64,000 bases of DNA from Dermatemys mawii (GCA_007922305.1 ML677335.1:34553216-34617215); one strand, 5' to 3'; counted from the first letter of the stretch, positions 11,815 to 22,245 are shown. The notes: generated from the sequence alone by a model not told the origin. Numbers and translations are program-made.

Positions 11815-14573
11815 AGCTTATTTATTTGATCTAACACAAACATAATTATTTGAGTTGCTAATTTTGCTCCAACCCCCTCCTGCCCTCTCCCACCACCCCT
11901 GCAATACTGGTCATGGCATGAAAAGTGCTACAGAAGTGTGCTTTGATAGGTTGATAATAGACAAAGCTCTGATTCCCCCAAGCCCTATATTAATTTTGGA
12001 CTTGAAGGAACAGGAATAAAATAATGAATCTTTTAAAGTTATTGTCTCTGTCTCTCTCTTACACAGATACACAAAACCTGAATATGCAAGTAAGAAATAT
12101 TTTGTGGTAGCTCTAGAATTCCCCTAATTCCAGTCAATATTGCAACATTATATTAGACTCCAGCTGTGTTCTTAAGCTATTCTAGACAAATATTATAGCT
12201 ATCATAATTATTTCTTTTTCTATATAGGACCAATAGGAAGGTATTATAGAACCAAGTACCAAATTATAGAACACTGTGATTTGAATAAATGAAGATCTTT
12301 GAAAATCTGTTCTAGCATCTTTAGATATTGTGTGAAAAAGTGACAGGCTGGAAAAAAGCACCTGCTATCTCTTTAAAAAGTTTAAAGCAGGGCAGAAAAT
12401 GCTCCAAGGCTTTCTTCAGAATATGATACTCAAATATTAATGAAAATATTAATATGATATCACATCATTGTAATGTAAATAATCTGGATCCTAGGAATTA
12501 CTCTGATAGCCTAAAGGTGCCACTTGGATAGTGATGATTCAACATGTTAATGAGAGCAATTAATCTGCTCCAGAGTGACAAAGGCTGCCGTGGAGACATT
12601 TTATCCTAAATAGGAAACTTTCCTCCTTGCTTCATATGGATATTCACTATACACTTAAAAAAAAGCCTCCATACATTTGTAAAATGAGTATCAAAATAAA
12701 TGTCCCTTGAACTTAAAAAGATGTCCCATAAAATATTAGTTTTAATCCAAATGATACACCAAGTGATCATAGTCCTATTTATATGAGCTATATATGTAAC
12801 AGTAAGTTATATATACATTAGGAATTCATTACTCATTTTTATGGGGACAGATTAAGTGGAACTGAATCCTGATTTAATTTCTTGAATGTAGAAAATGACA
12901 AGAAAACAAATGTCATCCTCCAATATGAGCTGTAAGCTGTTAAGAATTTAGTGGAAAAGTGACAGACTGTAATTTCTTCCTCTTTGGATCACTGCTGAAG
13001 TGCAATAGCAATATTCCTTTATGATTAACATGGATAGCAAAACAAGGAATCCATTTTTCTGTTCAAGATGTTTGTAGTTTTATTATGCATATCTTGGCTA
13101 TAAGATATAGTTGCATCATTTCATTAAAATATATTGCACTGTGCCATGTTATGGTATCCATAGAGACCTTAATGGAACTGTGGTGATTTACACCAGCTGC
13201 TGATCTGGTCCAATAAGTACAGCGTTATGGACAGTAAGTGAACTGATGAACTAATTGCAACAGGAGGAAAGTATGACATGGTCTCTATTGTTATTTTAAA
13301 ATTCCATCTTTTTTAAAAAAGAACTCTCTAAAAATTGAAGTTGATGTGCATTTGGTAGCACTAAAATCTACTTCAGTACATAGCTTTAATCCAGCATGTC
13401 TAGTATGGAGAAAAAATTACTGAATTCCCAGGGCTGATGGCAATCAGAGAATAGTAGAAAAGTCAGCTAAGCATAAGTGACATAAAGGAGGAAGCTCAAC
13501 CTTGCAATGCTTTTAAATATGCAATTAATAGCTAGAAGTAGGTGACTATTGCTGTTACTTGAGGGATATACCCCAAAGAAAATTAGTGAGGTGGTTTATA
13601 ATAGTGATATTTATGGAATACTACTACTTTGAAGAAGTATGTTTAGGATCAAGAGTTTTTCTCTTTGTCTGGGGTGCCACAAAAATATTGGTTTGTTGCT
13701 AAATCTTCAACAAAAGAAAAAACAGACACTGAAAATAATCTTGCCATTTCTGAAGAATAATATGACCATCTTCTAGGAGAAAGCAGGTCAGTCTCCATCT
13801 CACTCACTCTCTCTCACACACAACACCCCAACTCAATGGGGCAAGAATTCAATAGTGTCACCTCTCATGATGAAACCCCATTATTGTTATAATATTTCTA
13901 ATAAATGAAAAAAAAAAAACAGGGCCTGATCCAAAGGGAATCCCCCTCCCATTCTCATTAATAGACTTGGTAACAGTCCCACAAATAATAAGTACATTGG
14001 AAATATGTGTCAGAAAATATAGCTGTCCCCACACAACTGGTTATTGTTACTGATATTCTTCCCATGGATCCTTTCCCAACCTTATAGAGCCTAGCCACAG
14101 CTCAAAGACTGCCTGCACGATTGCAGGTTACAGCAATGTCTCTTCTCAGTTCCTTTGTAAGAAATTTAGCACAGTGCATTCCTAGTACTACTATGAGCAA
14201 TAACAATCCTGATTAACAGCTTCTTTGTTCATTGGGTGCAATATTTTGGCCCTGAAGTGCATTTATGCATGCTACAAAATTACAAAACGAGCAACAATAA
14301 AAGGGGTTTAAAAATGATAGTTCAACAAGATTTCTATCATTTTTAACACAAAAGTTACAATTAGTTTTAATTGGCAATATTCCACTGCATAACTTTCTGC
14401 AATTTTGGCTTAAAGTATATGGCATATAATAAAATTTAAACCTTTTGGGATATACAAGTGATCATAAAATCATCTCTAATTCTGCTTGTGACTTAATAAA
14501 CTAGTTATGTTTAAACTTTCATATTCAAAGAACTATAAACAAGATGTAAAATAAAGGAGCATTGATACTTTTA
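11815..14573. other. AT-rich sequence, possible conserved noncoding DNA
   Basis: No gene or recognised transposon. The patch at about 12400-12610 is rich in ATTA-type homeodomain words next to balanced-GC blocks and is noted separately. A short A-run lies near 13907. Confidence 0.5.
12400..12610. other. Candidate conserved noncoding element
   Basis: The stretch has several TAAT/ATTA cores (for example AATATTAATGAAAATATTAA) followed by a balanced-GC block without repeat features. This is the texture of developmental enhancers in gene deserts. It is a guess from composition, with no alignment behind it. Confidence 0.2.
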
Positions 14574-14574
14574 G

Positions 14575-14672
14575 AGTTTGTCTATACCTGGAGTTATTCC
14601 AGAATAGCTGCTCTGCTTTAAACTCACACTATCTTAGTCTGGAATAATTTTTATATGTAGATATAACCTAAA
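14575..14672 (+). repeat. Short foldback MITE
   Basis: The left end, TTTGTCTATACCTGGAGTTATTCCA, is matched by an inverted right end around TGGAATAATTTTTATATGTAGATA. It belongs to the family with TTGTCTACAC-type ends. It stops about 8 bp before the target site of the transposon at 14683. Confidence 0.6.
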
Positions 14673-14682
14673 TCACAAATTA

Positions 14683-14799
14683 CACTGCTCTACAGCCAAA
14701 ATGCTTCTGAACTAAATGTAGTTAAACTTTACTAATTCCAGGTCACTGAGAACGGAAATGATGCTTAAAATTGTTGATTGGCTCTAGTTTTCAAGATAT
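14683..14799 (+). repeat. Left terminal inverted repeat
   Basis: Matches the right end best at the tip (CACTG.TCTACA, 12 bp apart from one mismatch) and at an inner block (TGATTGGCT, then AAGATAT) at almost the same distance from each tip, 93 versus 103 bp. Between these blocks the match is patchy. Confidence 0.8.
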
Positions 14800-14916
14800 G
14801 CTATTGGGTCAGTATATATGACCCTTGACATGGGAATGGCGGAGGATAAATGAGTTATAAAGGGAAGGGATCTCAATTTAAACCAGAAATGACTAAAATA
14901 CATCTTTGACTGGATC

Positions 14917-14924
14917 TATAAATA
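14917..14924 (+). promoter_or_regulatory. Possible TATA box
   Basis: TATAAATA lies 269 bp before the ATG of the transposase gene. If used, the start site would be near 14950, and the TGATGCAAT cluster would fall in the transcribed leader. A second candidate, TTATAAAG, lies near 14856. Neither is proven. Confidence 0.35.
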
Positions 14925-14974
14925 AATCTATGACTGGGTTTGGACAGTACTTGCTTTTTGGGCAAAACAATGAA

Positions 14975-15055
14975 TGATGCAATCTGAAGCTGGTATTGCA
15001 TCATACATGATATGAATTGCATCATGTTATTCCTAGAAGTCATGGATGATGCAAT
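14975..15055. promoter_or_regulatory. Cluster of four TGATGCAAT (C/EBP-ATF composite) sites
   Basis: Exact copies lie at 14975-14983 (+), 14995-15003 (-), 15016-15024 (-) and 15047-15055 (+). Starts are 20, 21 and 31 bp apart, near two, two and three helical turns. TGATGCAAT is the C/EBP-ATF response element known from stress and amino-acid-response promoters such as CHOP. The cluster lies 138-218 bp upstream of the transposase ATG. I did not see a matching cluster at the right end, which argues for a promoter role over general transposase binding, but the latter remains possible. Confidence 0.6.
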
Positions 15056-15192
15056 CATAACGAAGCTTACATCACTTTGCTGAACAAATTGCCCTATATC
15101 AGTTCTAGAAATCATACAGTGTCGTGCTCTCTTATTTGTCAGTGTCTGATTTTGCAAAGCGACACATTTCTGTTTAGCCAAAGTGAGCAGAG

Positions 15193-16869
15193 ATGCCTCG
15201 TACTTGTGTGAACAGTGCAGATAACTTCTGCTATGTTTGTGGTGAAGTGACTTTTGCATCACAAAAGTGCAGTATAACCACTATGGTTAAGAAAGCCTAT
15301 CACCTTTATTTTGGCTGCAAAATTGGAGATCAGGACAAGAGGTGGGCCCCACACATATGATGCAACACTTGTGCAACAAATCTTCGCCAGTGGTTGAACA
15401 GGAAAAAGAAATCTATGCCTTTTGCAGTGCCAATGATTTGGAGAGAGCCAACAGATCATACCAGCAATTGTTACTTCTGCACGGTGCCTCCAGTTGGGAA
15501 AGGTGTGTCAAAGAAGAAAAAGTGGACTGTGCATTATCCAAACATTCCATCAGCCATATGCCCAATACCCCCCGGAGAAGGACTGCCGGTTCCTGATGCA
15601 CCAGAATCATTCTCACTTGAGTCAGACGAGGAAGAGGAAGAGGATGAAACTTCTGGTCCTGAACCATCAATGTCACAGGACCCACATTTTCTCCCATCCT
15701 CCTCCTCTGAACCACACCTCATAACACAAGCTGAACTGAATGACCTTCTCAGAGATTTGGAACTACCCAATAGTAAGGCAGAGCTGCTGGGCTCCAGACT
15801 ACAGCAGTGGAATCTCCTGGCAGGTGACGTTAGGGTTTCCATGTTCCGTGACCGTCAAAAGGATCTTGTCCCATTCTTCTTCATGGAAGGTGATCTTGTA
15901 GCCTGCAACAACATCAGTGGTGTGATGGCAGCCCTCAACATCGTTCACGATCCAGATGAGTGGAGACTCTTCATTGATTCATCGAAGACGAGTCTTAAAG
16001 CTGTTTTGCTGCATAATGGCAATGTTTTGCCATCAATTCCAGTTGGCCATGCAGTCCATATGAAGGAAACCTATGACAACATGAAACAACTTTTGAGGTG
16101 CATAAACTATGACCAACATCAGTGGCAGCTTTGTGGCAATTTGAAGGTTGTTGCTCTCTTGCTTGGTCTGCAGACTGGATACACAAAGTACTGCTCTTTT
16201 CGCTGCAAATGGGATAGTTGTGCAAAAGATTCCCACTACATCAAGAAAGACTGGCCACTCCGACAGTCATTGGAGCCTGGGAGGAAAAGTGTTCAGCATC
16301 CACCACTTGTTGAATCAAGGAAGATTTTGTTACCCCCCTTACACATCAAGCTGGGTCTGATGAAGAACTTTGTCAAGGCCATTGACAAAACACAAGCAGC
16401 TTTCAAGTACCTCCGTGGAAAATTTCCAAGGTTAAGTGAAGCTAAGATAAAGGAAGGTGTCTTTGTTGGTCCTCAGATTCGTGAACGTCTTCGAGAAGTT
16501 CGAGATCATGCACTGCGTGGCAAGGAAAAGACGGCATGGAAAGCCTTCCAGTCAGTGGCAATACATTTTCTCGGAAACAACAAGGCAGACAACTACAGCT
16601 TGTTGGTGGAAAACCTCCTCAAGGCATACAAAAGCCTTGGTTGCAACATGTCACTAAAGATATAGTTTTTGCACTCTTATCTAGATTTTTTTCCACCGAA
16701 CTGCAGAGCAGTGAGCGACGAGCACGGCGAGCGATTTCACCAGGACATTGCAACAATGGAGAAACGCTATCAGGGCAAATGGAGCCCATCACTGCTTGCA
16801 GACTATTGCTGGACAGTGACAAGAGATGCTCCATTTAATGAATACAAGAGACAAGCCAAGAAGCGCTGA
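15193..16869 (+). pseudogene. Chapaev/CMC-like transposase gene with two in-frame stops
   Basis: This is the probable transposase of the surrounding element, which would cut and rejoin the element's ends in the nucleus. The frame runs 558 codons from ATG at 15193 to TGA at 16867. It is interrupted only by TGA at codon 56 (15358-15360) and TAG at codon 491 (16663-16665), with no frameshift. The N-terminus is Cys-rich (FCYVCGE, YFGC, CNTC, NCYFC), suggesting zinc binding. The first stop sits beside the CNTC pair and probably replaced a Cys. An acidic Ser/Glu linker covers residues ~138-157. The likely catalytic region holds LFIDSSKTSLKAVLL (Asp 262), CGNLKVVALLLG (Asn 316 where I recall the family having Asp), a CSFRC pair (334/338) and, after the second stop, SDEHGERFHQD (~508-518). 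The ATG was chosen because the Cys motifs start right after it. I recall close homologues in turtles and arthropods but cannot check this. The RNase-H-like assignment is inferred. Confidence 0.85.
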
Positions 16870-17102
16870 GTAGACACTGAATAGGACTAAACTATGTACA
16901 TAATAGTTTTTTGCCTTTTGTTTCATAATACATTTTATTTATATAACCCTTTTGCTGATTTTTAAAGTGTTACATAAACAGGACAGGTGAAATATTATCA
17001 TGTAAAGCAACCATAAATACATGAAAAGACCTAGGTTTACAATTTATGATTAAAACTGTACTATCTACACAATATACATAGACCTAAAATGTAAAAACTT
17101 AA

Positions 17103-17229
17103 ATATCTTAGAAACAGTAGCCAATCAGTTGTTTTAATTGTCATATTTGAATTCAGCACATCAAAATACATAATAAATATCACATTTTATCTCTGAAGCA
17201 GACAACTTCTAAAAAATTGTAGACCAGTG
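17103..17229 (-). repeat. Right terminal inverted repeat
   Basis: The reverse complement begins CACTGGTCTACA and contains CTGATTGGCT and AAGATAT in the same order as the left end. The flanking TTA at 17230-17232 completes the target duplication. Confidence 0.8.
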
Positions 17230-17232
17230 TTA

Positions 17233-17571
17233 TTATCACAAAATTTGCACATATGTAATACTTTCTACTTGGTCTCAAAATGCTTATAAACATCAGTTAA
17301 TCTATCTCACATCCCCCAAAATGTACTTAATCAAACGTTGCAGTCTACAAGGTCCCTAAATGTTGTTATTTCAATTTTGTAGTCTAGCTTGTAATTAAGG
17401 CCTCACGACTTTACATATCTGGAAAGAAATAGGAAGTCGCTTACTCCTTTGTACAACACAGTTGTTTATTTTATCTCCAGCCACCATCTGACTATTCAGG
17501 ATATAACTACTGGTTGGAAACAGCATGCATTGAATATATTTGAAGTGGATTGTCCAACATGAGGTCTTTTG
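17233..17571. other. No gene seen
   Basis: AT-rich sequence between two mobile elements. A 62-codon minus-strand frame here has no motif. Confidence 0.55.
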
Positions 17572-17871
17572 ACTTGTCTGCACAGGAACATCCAGGAAAA
17601 TTGATCTGAATTAACTGAAGATGTGAATTTGAAGTGGATTAGCTCAACTGCATTCAACCCCTCTATCAACATTCTTATTCTAAATTTAAATGGCCTTAAT
17701 TCAGTCTAATGTAATTCACTTTAAAATAAAACCATATAAAAGAAAATTAAGGTCACTTAAATTCTGAACTAGAGTGTTCACACGGGTTTAATATGGTTTA
17801 GCTAAGCCACTTCAAATATGCACCTTTAGTTAATTTGGATTAATTTTCCTGGATGTCCCTGTGCAGACAAG
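17572..17871. repeat. 300-bp MITE with ~75-bp inverted ends
   Basis: The left end, CTTGTCTGCACAGGAACATC, is the inverted partner of the right end, GATGTCCCTGTGCAGACAAG. The similarity continues inward through a GTGGATTAGCT/AGCTAAGCCAC block. There is no coding potential. Flanking 8-mers resemble each other only weakly. Probably a hAT-related nonautonomous element. Confidence 0.8.
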
Positions 17872-19014
17872 CTCTTCGGTTCTGTGATACCGTATTAGCC
17901 GCAGTGTAAAATACGACAGCAGATAAATCGATAAAAACAATCCAGCCCCAAATAGTTATTTTCTTCTAATATCAGTGTTTCTGGTAATGTTACAAATGTC
18001 AGTAAATTTACACTACAGGTAAAACAGTGCTGACTATTGCCAGTATACTATACTTCATAGGAATCCACCAGCTCTGTGAAGATGAGACTGCAATCATGAT
18101 GGCAAGCTGCAGAGTGTACATCACTCTGAGCTTCTTTTACTTTCAGTCTTAAGACTGCATAACCTTGTGCATGTATTTTATAGTTAATCATACACAATTT
18201 TTTTGTTATCTAACAGCAGCTTTCTCACCCTACCTGTCTGACTGACTGTCTCATATCTGTGGTAAACAAAATGATGCTAAGCTTAGATAATACACTGCAG
18301 AATGTACATTATCATATAGACTGAAAGGATAAATGACAGGCTTTTTATTATTATTTTCTTCATTATACTATTTTAGGCTGTTAATTTTCATCAGTTTAAG
18401 GCAAGAGGCAACTAAACATTGGTAAAAAGGATCAAGAAATGTATTATTTCAAAGAAACTGCCAAACACTCACACAGACAGAAAAACAAAAAACCCCTTTG
18501 TCAACTTTTTGTTTTCTTCTTTAGCTTTTGTTTAGCTTCCCACCTAAAGATGTCACAGTGGTCACGATATTGAACCAACCTTTGTAACTGATTTTCGCCA
18601 TGTGGGGAAATATATTTATATGCCAGCAGCTTTTGAAATCATTTCTCCCACTCATTTATTCCCATATAATTTCCATCAGCACCCTATCCCACACTTGAAC
18701 AGGTGCTCTGCTGACATATTTGTTATTGTAATTTCTGCTCACGGGACACACCACTGACAATCTGCATCTTCCTTAACAAATTTTGTTTTGAGATGCCCAA
18801 AATCAAATTTTTGATTCCCAAAATCAACACAGAACTCTGCACGAATCATCACTGGCAATTAGTCAAAGCTGAAATATTGTTTAACTCTACACTGTAACCC
18901 TGTGTAACAAAACTCTGGTTAACCTGATTTATGTCATGTCCCCAGGGATGTAATGTTTTCCTTTTAAAATGCAAGTTGATCATCAAAGCCAACTGTTGTT
19001 TGCAGTATTTTTGT
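17872..19014. other. No gene seen
   Basis: AT-rich unique sequence. Open frames are short and without motifs. Confidence 0.55.
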
Positions 19015-19018
19015 AGCA

Positions 19019-19127
19019 GGATTGCCAACCAGAAATCATGAGTCAGATCAACAAAAATTATGAGATTAGCCCCACAAATCATAAGATTTAACATTATCAT
19101 CATTTTTTTTTTTTTTTTTTTTTTTTT
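19019..19127. repeat. Dispersed repeat fragment ending in a 25-bp T run
   Basis: The words AAATCATGAGTCAG and AAATTATGAGATTAG mark the left half of a dispersed turtle repeat whose right half I see at 22150-22245. A (T)25 tract at 19103-19127 follows. Confidence 0.55.
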
Positions 19128-20154
19128 GCTGACCTACCTCTACTCTTCTGGCTATGGGTGTGATAATTTCAGTTTGAAATGTCATTCATTAATGTACACA
19201 AAATACCTCGTTGGCTGCTCAGCTGGAGATTCGCTTTTCTTCTCACCCCCAAGATAGGAGAGCTGCCATCCATTTCCTATTATTGTCTTGATATCCTGCT
19301 TCTCAGAGGAGGTTAGGAGTCACCATGCACTAGCCCTTCAACAGCACATGCATGGGTTAAGAATTCTGTCATAAGTCACACAAGTGAACATCACTTTGGC
19401 ATTAAAATTCTAGTAACCGCTTGTCCAGAAGCCAATATAAGCTTCCTCATGGTTGGGTACAGAGGGTGACCTTTCCTCATGAACAGGTGAGGACTAGTAT
19501 AGCAGGAGTGTGGTGAAATGAAATGGAGCTGTACTGGTAGATTCTCACCTTTGCGAGCACTACATTCACCCTTTCTAAACATTAGAACTTGCACAAAGCA
19601 TAGTAGATCTATTTGAATATGCCAGCCAGATATCCTATGTAATGTACTTCATCTCCAACTGAGCAAGATCACTGGATCTAAAATCTGGGATTAAAGCTTT
19701 CCATCACCTGGAATCTAAAAACCATAATTTACATTTTTATTTCAACTTTTCCCCTTGCAGCTGAATGAGATATAAATATTAGAACTTTCCATGTCTAAGT
19801 CAATTCACATCTGTTGAGATACCGTTCCAATAGTAACGCAACTGTACATTCCAAGTTCACCAAAAATCACGATGGCAAAATAATTCTAAAACAAATCAAC
19901 TCAGAACACATGATGAAAAGAGGATAGCAAAAAGAGACCAATGCACATAAGTATTTGATAGAAATAGCATATAACTATTTCAATGCTACATTAATGTTAC
20001 AATGTCAGAATTACTAATCTCTGCATATATGAAGTCCTTGTTAACACACAAGTTTATTCTCATTTCTCTCCTCCCCATTCAGCAATACATCACCCCTGCT
20101 CCCTCTGCCTCCCCAGGCTCCTCACCCACTGCCCTCGGGTGCTATTGCCTCAAA
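19128..20154. other. No gene seen
   Basis: Unique sequence. The frame at 19391-19594 on the minus strand has no motif. Confidence 0.5.
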
Positions 20155-20480
20155 ATCCCTGTCTCTTGATCACAGCACTCCACAGATGCTGGCTGGATGC
20201 CCAGTTTGTGAAAGCAGCACCATCGCCAGGAGCACTGCAGAAGGGTGGCATGTTATGGTATCGCCACCACCCACCTCATGCGCTGTTTCTGGGGGTAGTG
20301 CTGCCTTCACAGCTAGGCAGCTGGCATTTTCCAGATGGGCTGCTCAGGGAGGAGTTTCTGAGCCCAGGGGCTCCCCTGGCCACACAGCTCCTGATCACCA
20401 TGCCCTCAGGCCACATGCCCCCTCACTCCGACTCCAGAAGCCCAGGCCAACCAACTTGCAGCATACAGGCACATCTCCCC
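20155..20480. repeat. GC-rich dispersed repeat, relative of 10020-10285
   Basis: Contains AGCAGCACCATCGCCAGGAG and GCACTGCAGAAGGGTGGCAT, diverged from the block at 10060-10120. Two overlapping frames of 118 and 141 codons are stop-free mainly because of base composition and show no protein family features. Confidence 0.5.
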
Positions 20481-20794
20481 ACCCGCCTGACCTGAGCGTG
20501 TGTGCGGGGTCACCCATGTTGCCCACCCCTAACCATCTCAGCCCTGTTCCCAGCTGTGGGGACACAAACACGCAAAGGATTGTGTCTGCTATACAGTGGG
20601 ATGCTGCATGAGATTTGTAACTTATGAGAAGCTTAATATGAATCATGCTAATGGAAAAAAAAGTATCCTGCCATTTGGGAGTTCTATCACGGGATCACAA
20701 GTGAGGCTTAATTTTATATAGAAATTGCATCTCTTGCCATAAATTTGCAAGAGTTGACATGCCTGTTATAAGCCATGCTGATCCAAGAATGTCA
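20481..20794. other. No gene seen
   Basis: Continuation of the GC-rich repeat to about 20540, then AT-rich unique sequence up to the Penelope-like piece. The minus-strand frame at 20395-20646 overlaps the repeat and has no motif. Confidence 0.45.
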
Positions 20795-20940
20795 GAACTT
20801 CTGTTGAAAGATAGTAGCTTTCAAGCTACGCAGAGTTCTTCTTCAGGTATAGCTTTCAAGATGGTCTCCTTCACCAGTAGAAGTTGGTCCAATAGAAGAC
20901 ATTATCTCAGCAAAGCCAACTGCCATTCTCATCACTGCTC
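20795..20940. mobile_element. Penelope-like element terminal pieces in inverted arrangement
   Basis: The right half (GTAGAAGTTGGTCCAATAGA) matches the terminal sequence I associate with turtle Penelope-like retroelements (AGAAGTTGGTCCAATAAAAG). The left half carries the same words inverted (ACTTCTGTTG) plus TTTCAAGCTACGCAGAGTTC and TCTTCAG. On the minus strand these read as CTGAAGA, a short stem and GAAA, the core order of a hammerhead motif. The second inverted pair lies at 35500-35631. Inverted terminal arrangements are common in this retroelement group. No reverse transcriptase is present. Confidence 0.55.
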
Positions 20941-22149
20941 TCCAAGGGTGAGGTGGACCCAGTGCGTACCCTGTTTAAAATCAACTGGCAACCTCAGAAG
21001 TGCATTACAGTTGGAGAGCTTGAACTCTACCAGTCCAGTGTTTCCTGACATCTCATCACTATGCCACAGCACTGGGGGACCCAGAACATGGCCTCTCTGT
21101 ACTAAGCTAACATTCCCTCCTTGTGCCCTAGTCTAGGGCAACAGGTGTGGAGTCCTGCCTGAGTTGAACTCCATGGTGTGTAGTTGGCAAGGATGCTGAT
21201 CTGGGGTCAAGACCCAGAACACAATATTTTGTAAGATGCCCAGCCAGCTTCATCCATGATTTCAAACTCAGCAACCAGGGTAAATTTGAACCCTTTGTAT
21301 AAATCAGGTTATGTTGTATGTAACAGAGAATAGATATTTGTTGTGCTTGATTGGGTTTTTTGCATGTTACATAAGTGAAGAATAACCCAAGAAAGATAAA
21401 TCACCACCTCACAAGTATCTATGATATCCATTTTGGTGCAATAATTGTCCAGTCATGCAGCTCTCTTTACACATTACATGATCCTCTCAAGCAGTTATTT
21501 CTTTTGAAGAAACACCTTCAAACTGTCATGTACCATTATGTAATACCCTTTCCCAGTAACTGAACTAGTAAGAAGTAATTAACTAAGTTATCCATCTAGG
21601 CCATGGTCTGTATAGTGTCAGAGGAAAGTCTGCACAGCATTTTCATCCCACAGTTCACTGGGAAAACAGACTATTAATGTGCAACAATGACATTCTCAAT
21701 AATTTGTTGCTTTGTAGCATAAATACAATAAATAACATTTTAGATTGATTTCACATCTAAGCTTTGCTTCAGTGTTTCTTCCAAACCAAAGTTAATCTTT
21801 ATTGCTTTGAATATTACAAATCTTCACCTTTTTGATCAAAATAATTTTCTTGTACATTAAGTCAAGCCAGTTAAACTGATAACAATTTCTTAATGAAATG
21901 TTTGTGCCGCTTTTAATAACTATAAATCAATCAAACACAAGTATCTTCCATATGGGACAATTGAGGGAGTTAAACTATTCTTTAATTCTTCATGGAATCG
22001 TTTTAAAAAAAACATTGTAATTTAAAGTTAATCCTTCATATCAAGTATATCAAACATTGCTGTTTACTAAACTTTTAAATTAATTTAATGTAAGCAGCAT
22101 GGCTAATCCTAAACTTTATAAAATAAATCATGACAATTCAAAAACAAGT
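20941..22149. other. No gene seen
   Basis: Unique sequence, strongly AT-rich after 21750. The frame at 20759-21136 begins inside the Penelope-like piece and has no motif. Confidence 0.5.
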
Positions 22150-22245
22150 GGTGGATTATTTTTATTTGCTTTTTGTATTTTTTGAGACTTTAGGAGTTAC
22201 ATTTTCAAGCTTTTCTCCACAGCCATAAGGACTAGAAAATTATTT
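22150..22245. repeat. Dispersed repeat fragment, right half
   Basis: The block TTTTTTGAGACTTTAGGAGT ... TTTTCAAGCTTTTCTCC ... GCCATAAGGACTAGAAA is the right half of the repeat whose left half lies at 19019. Confidence 0.5.

Larger units (their letters stand above)
14683..17229 (+). mobile_element. Near-complete DNA transposon, CMC group (probably Chapaev3-like)
   Basis: The element is 2,547 bp. It starts CACTGCTCTACA and ends TGTAGACCAGTG, so the ends are inverted copies. TTA lies directly outside each end (14680-14682 and 17230-17232), reading as a 3-bp target duplication. Inverted similarity continues inward to about 120 bp. Between the ends lies one gene, 15193-16869, preceded by a 390-bp leader and followed by a 233-bp AT-rich tail. 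In the CMC superfamily, CAC-type termini with 3-bp duplications are known for CACTA, and TWA 3-bp duplications for Chapaev3. The assignment is inferred from the ends plus the protein motifs. No second gene, such as a TNPA-like protein, is visible. The gene has two stops, so this copy cannot encode a full product. Confidence 0.8.

Noticed and set aside
15413..15842. Minus-strand frames of about 100 codons under the transposase
   Set aside because: Shadows of the plus-strand coding sequence. Only the plus strand has the Cys and acidic motifs.
20139..20611. Frames of 118 and 141 codons
   Set aside because: Overlapping in two phases in a GC-rich dispersed repeat; no family features.
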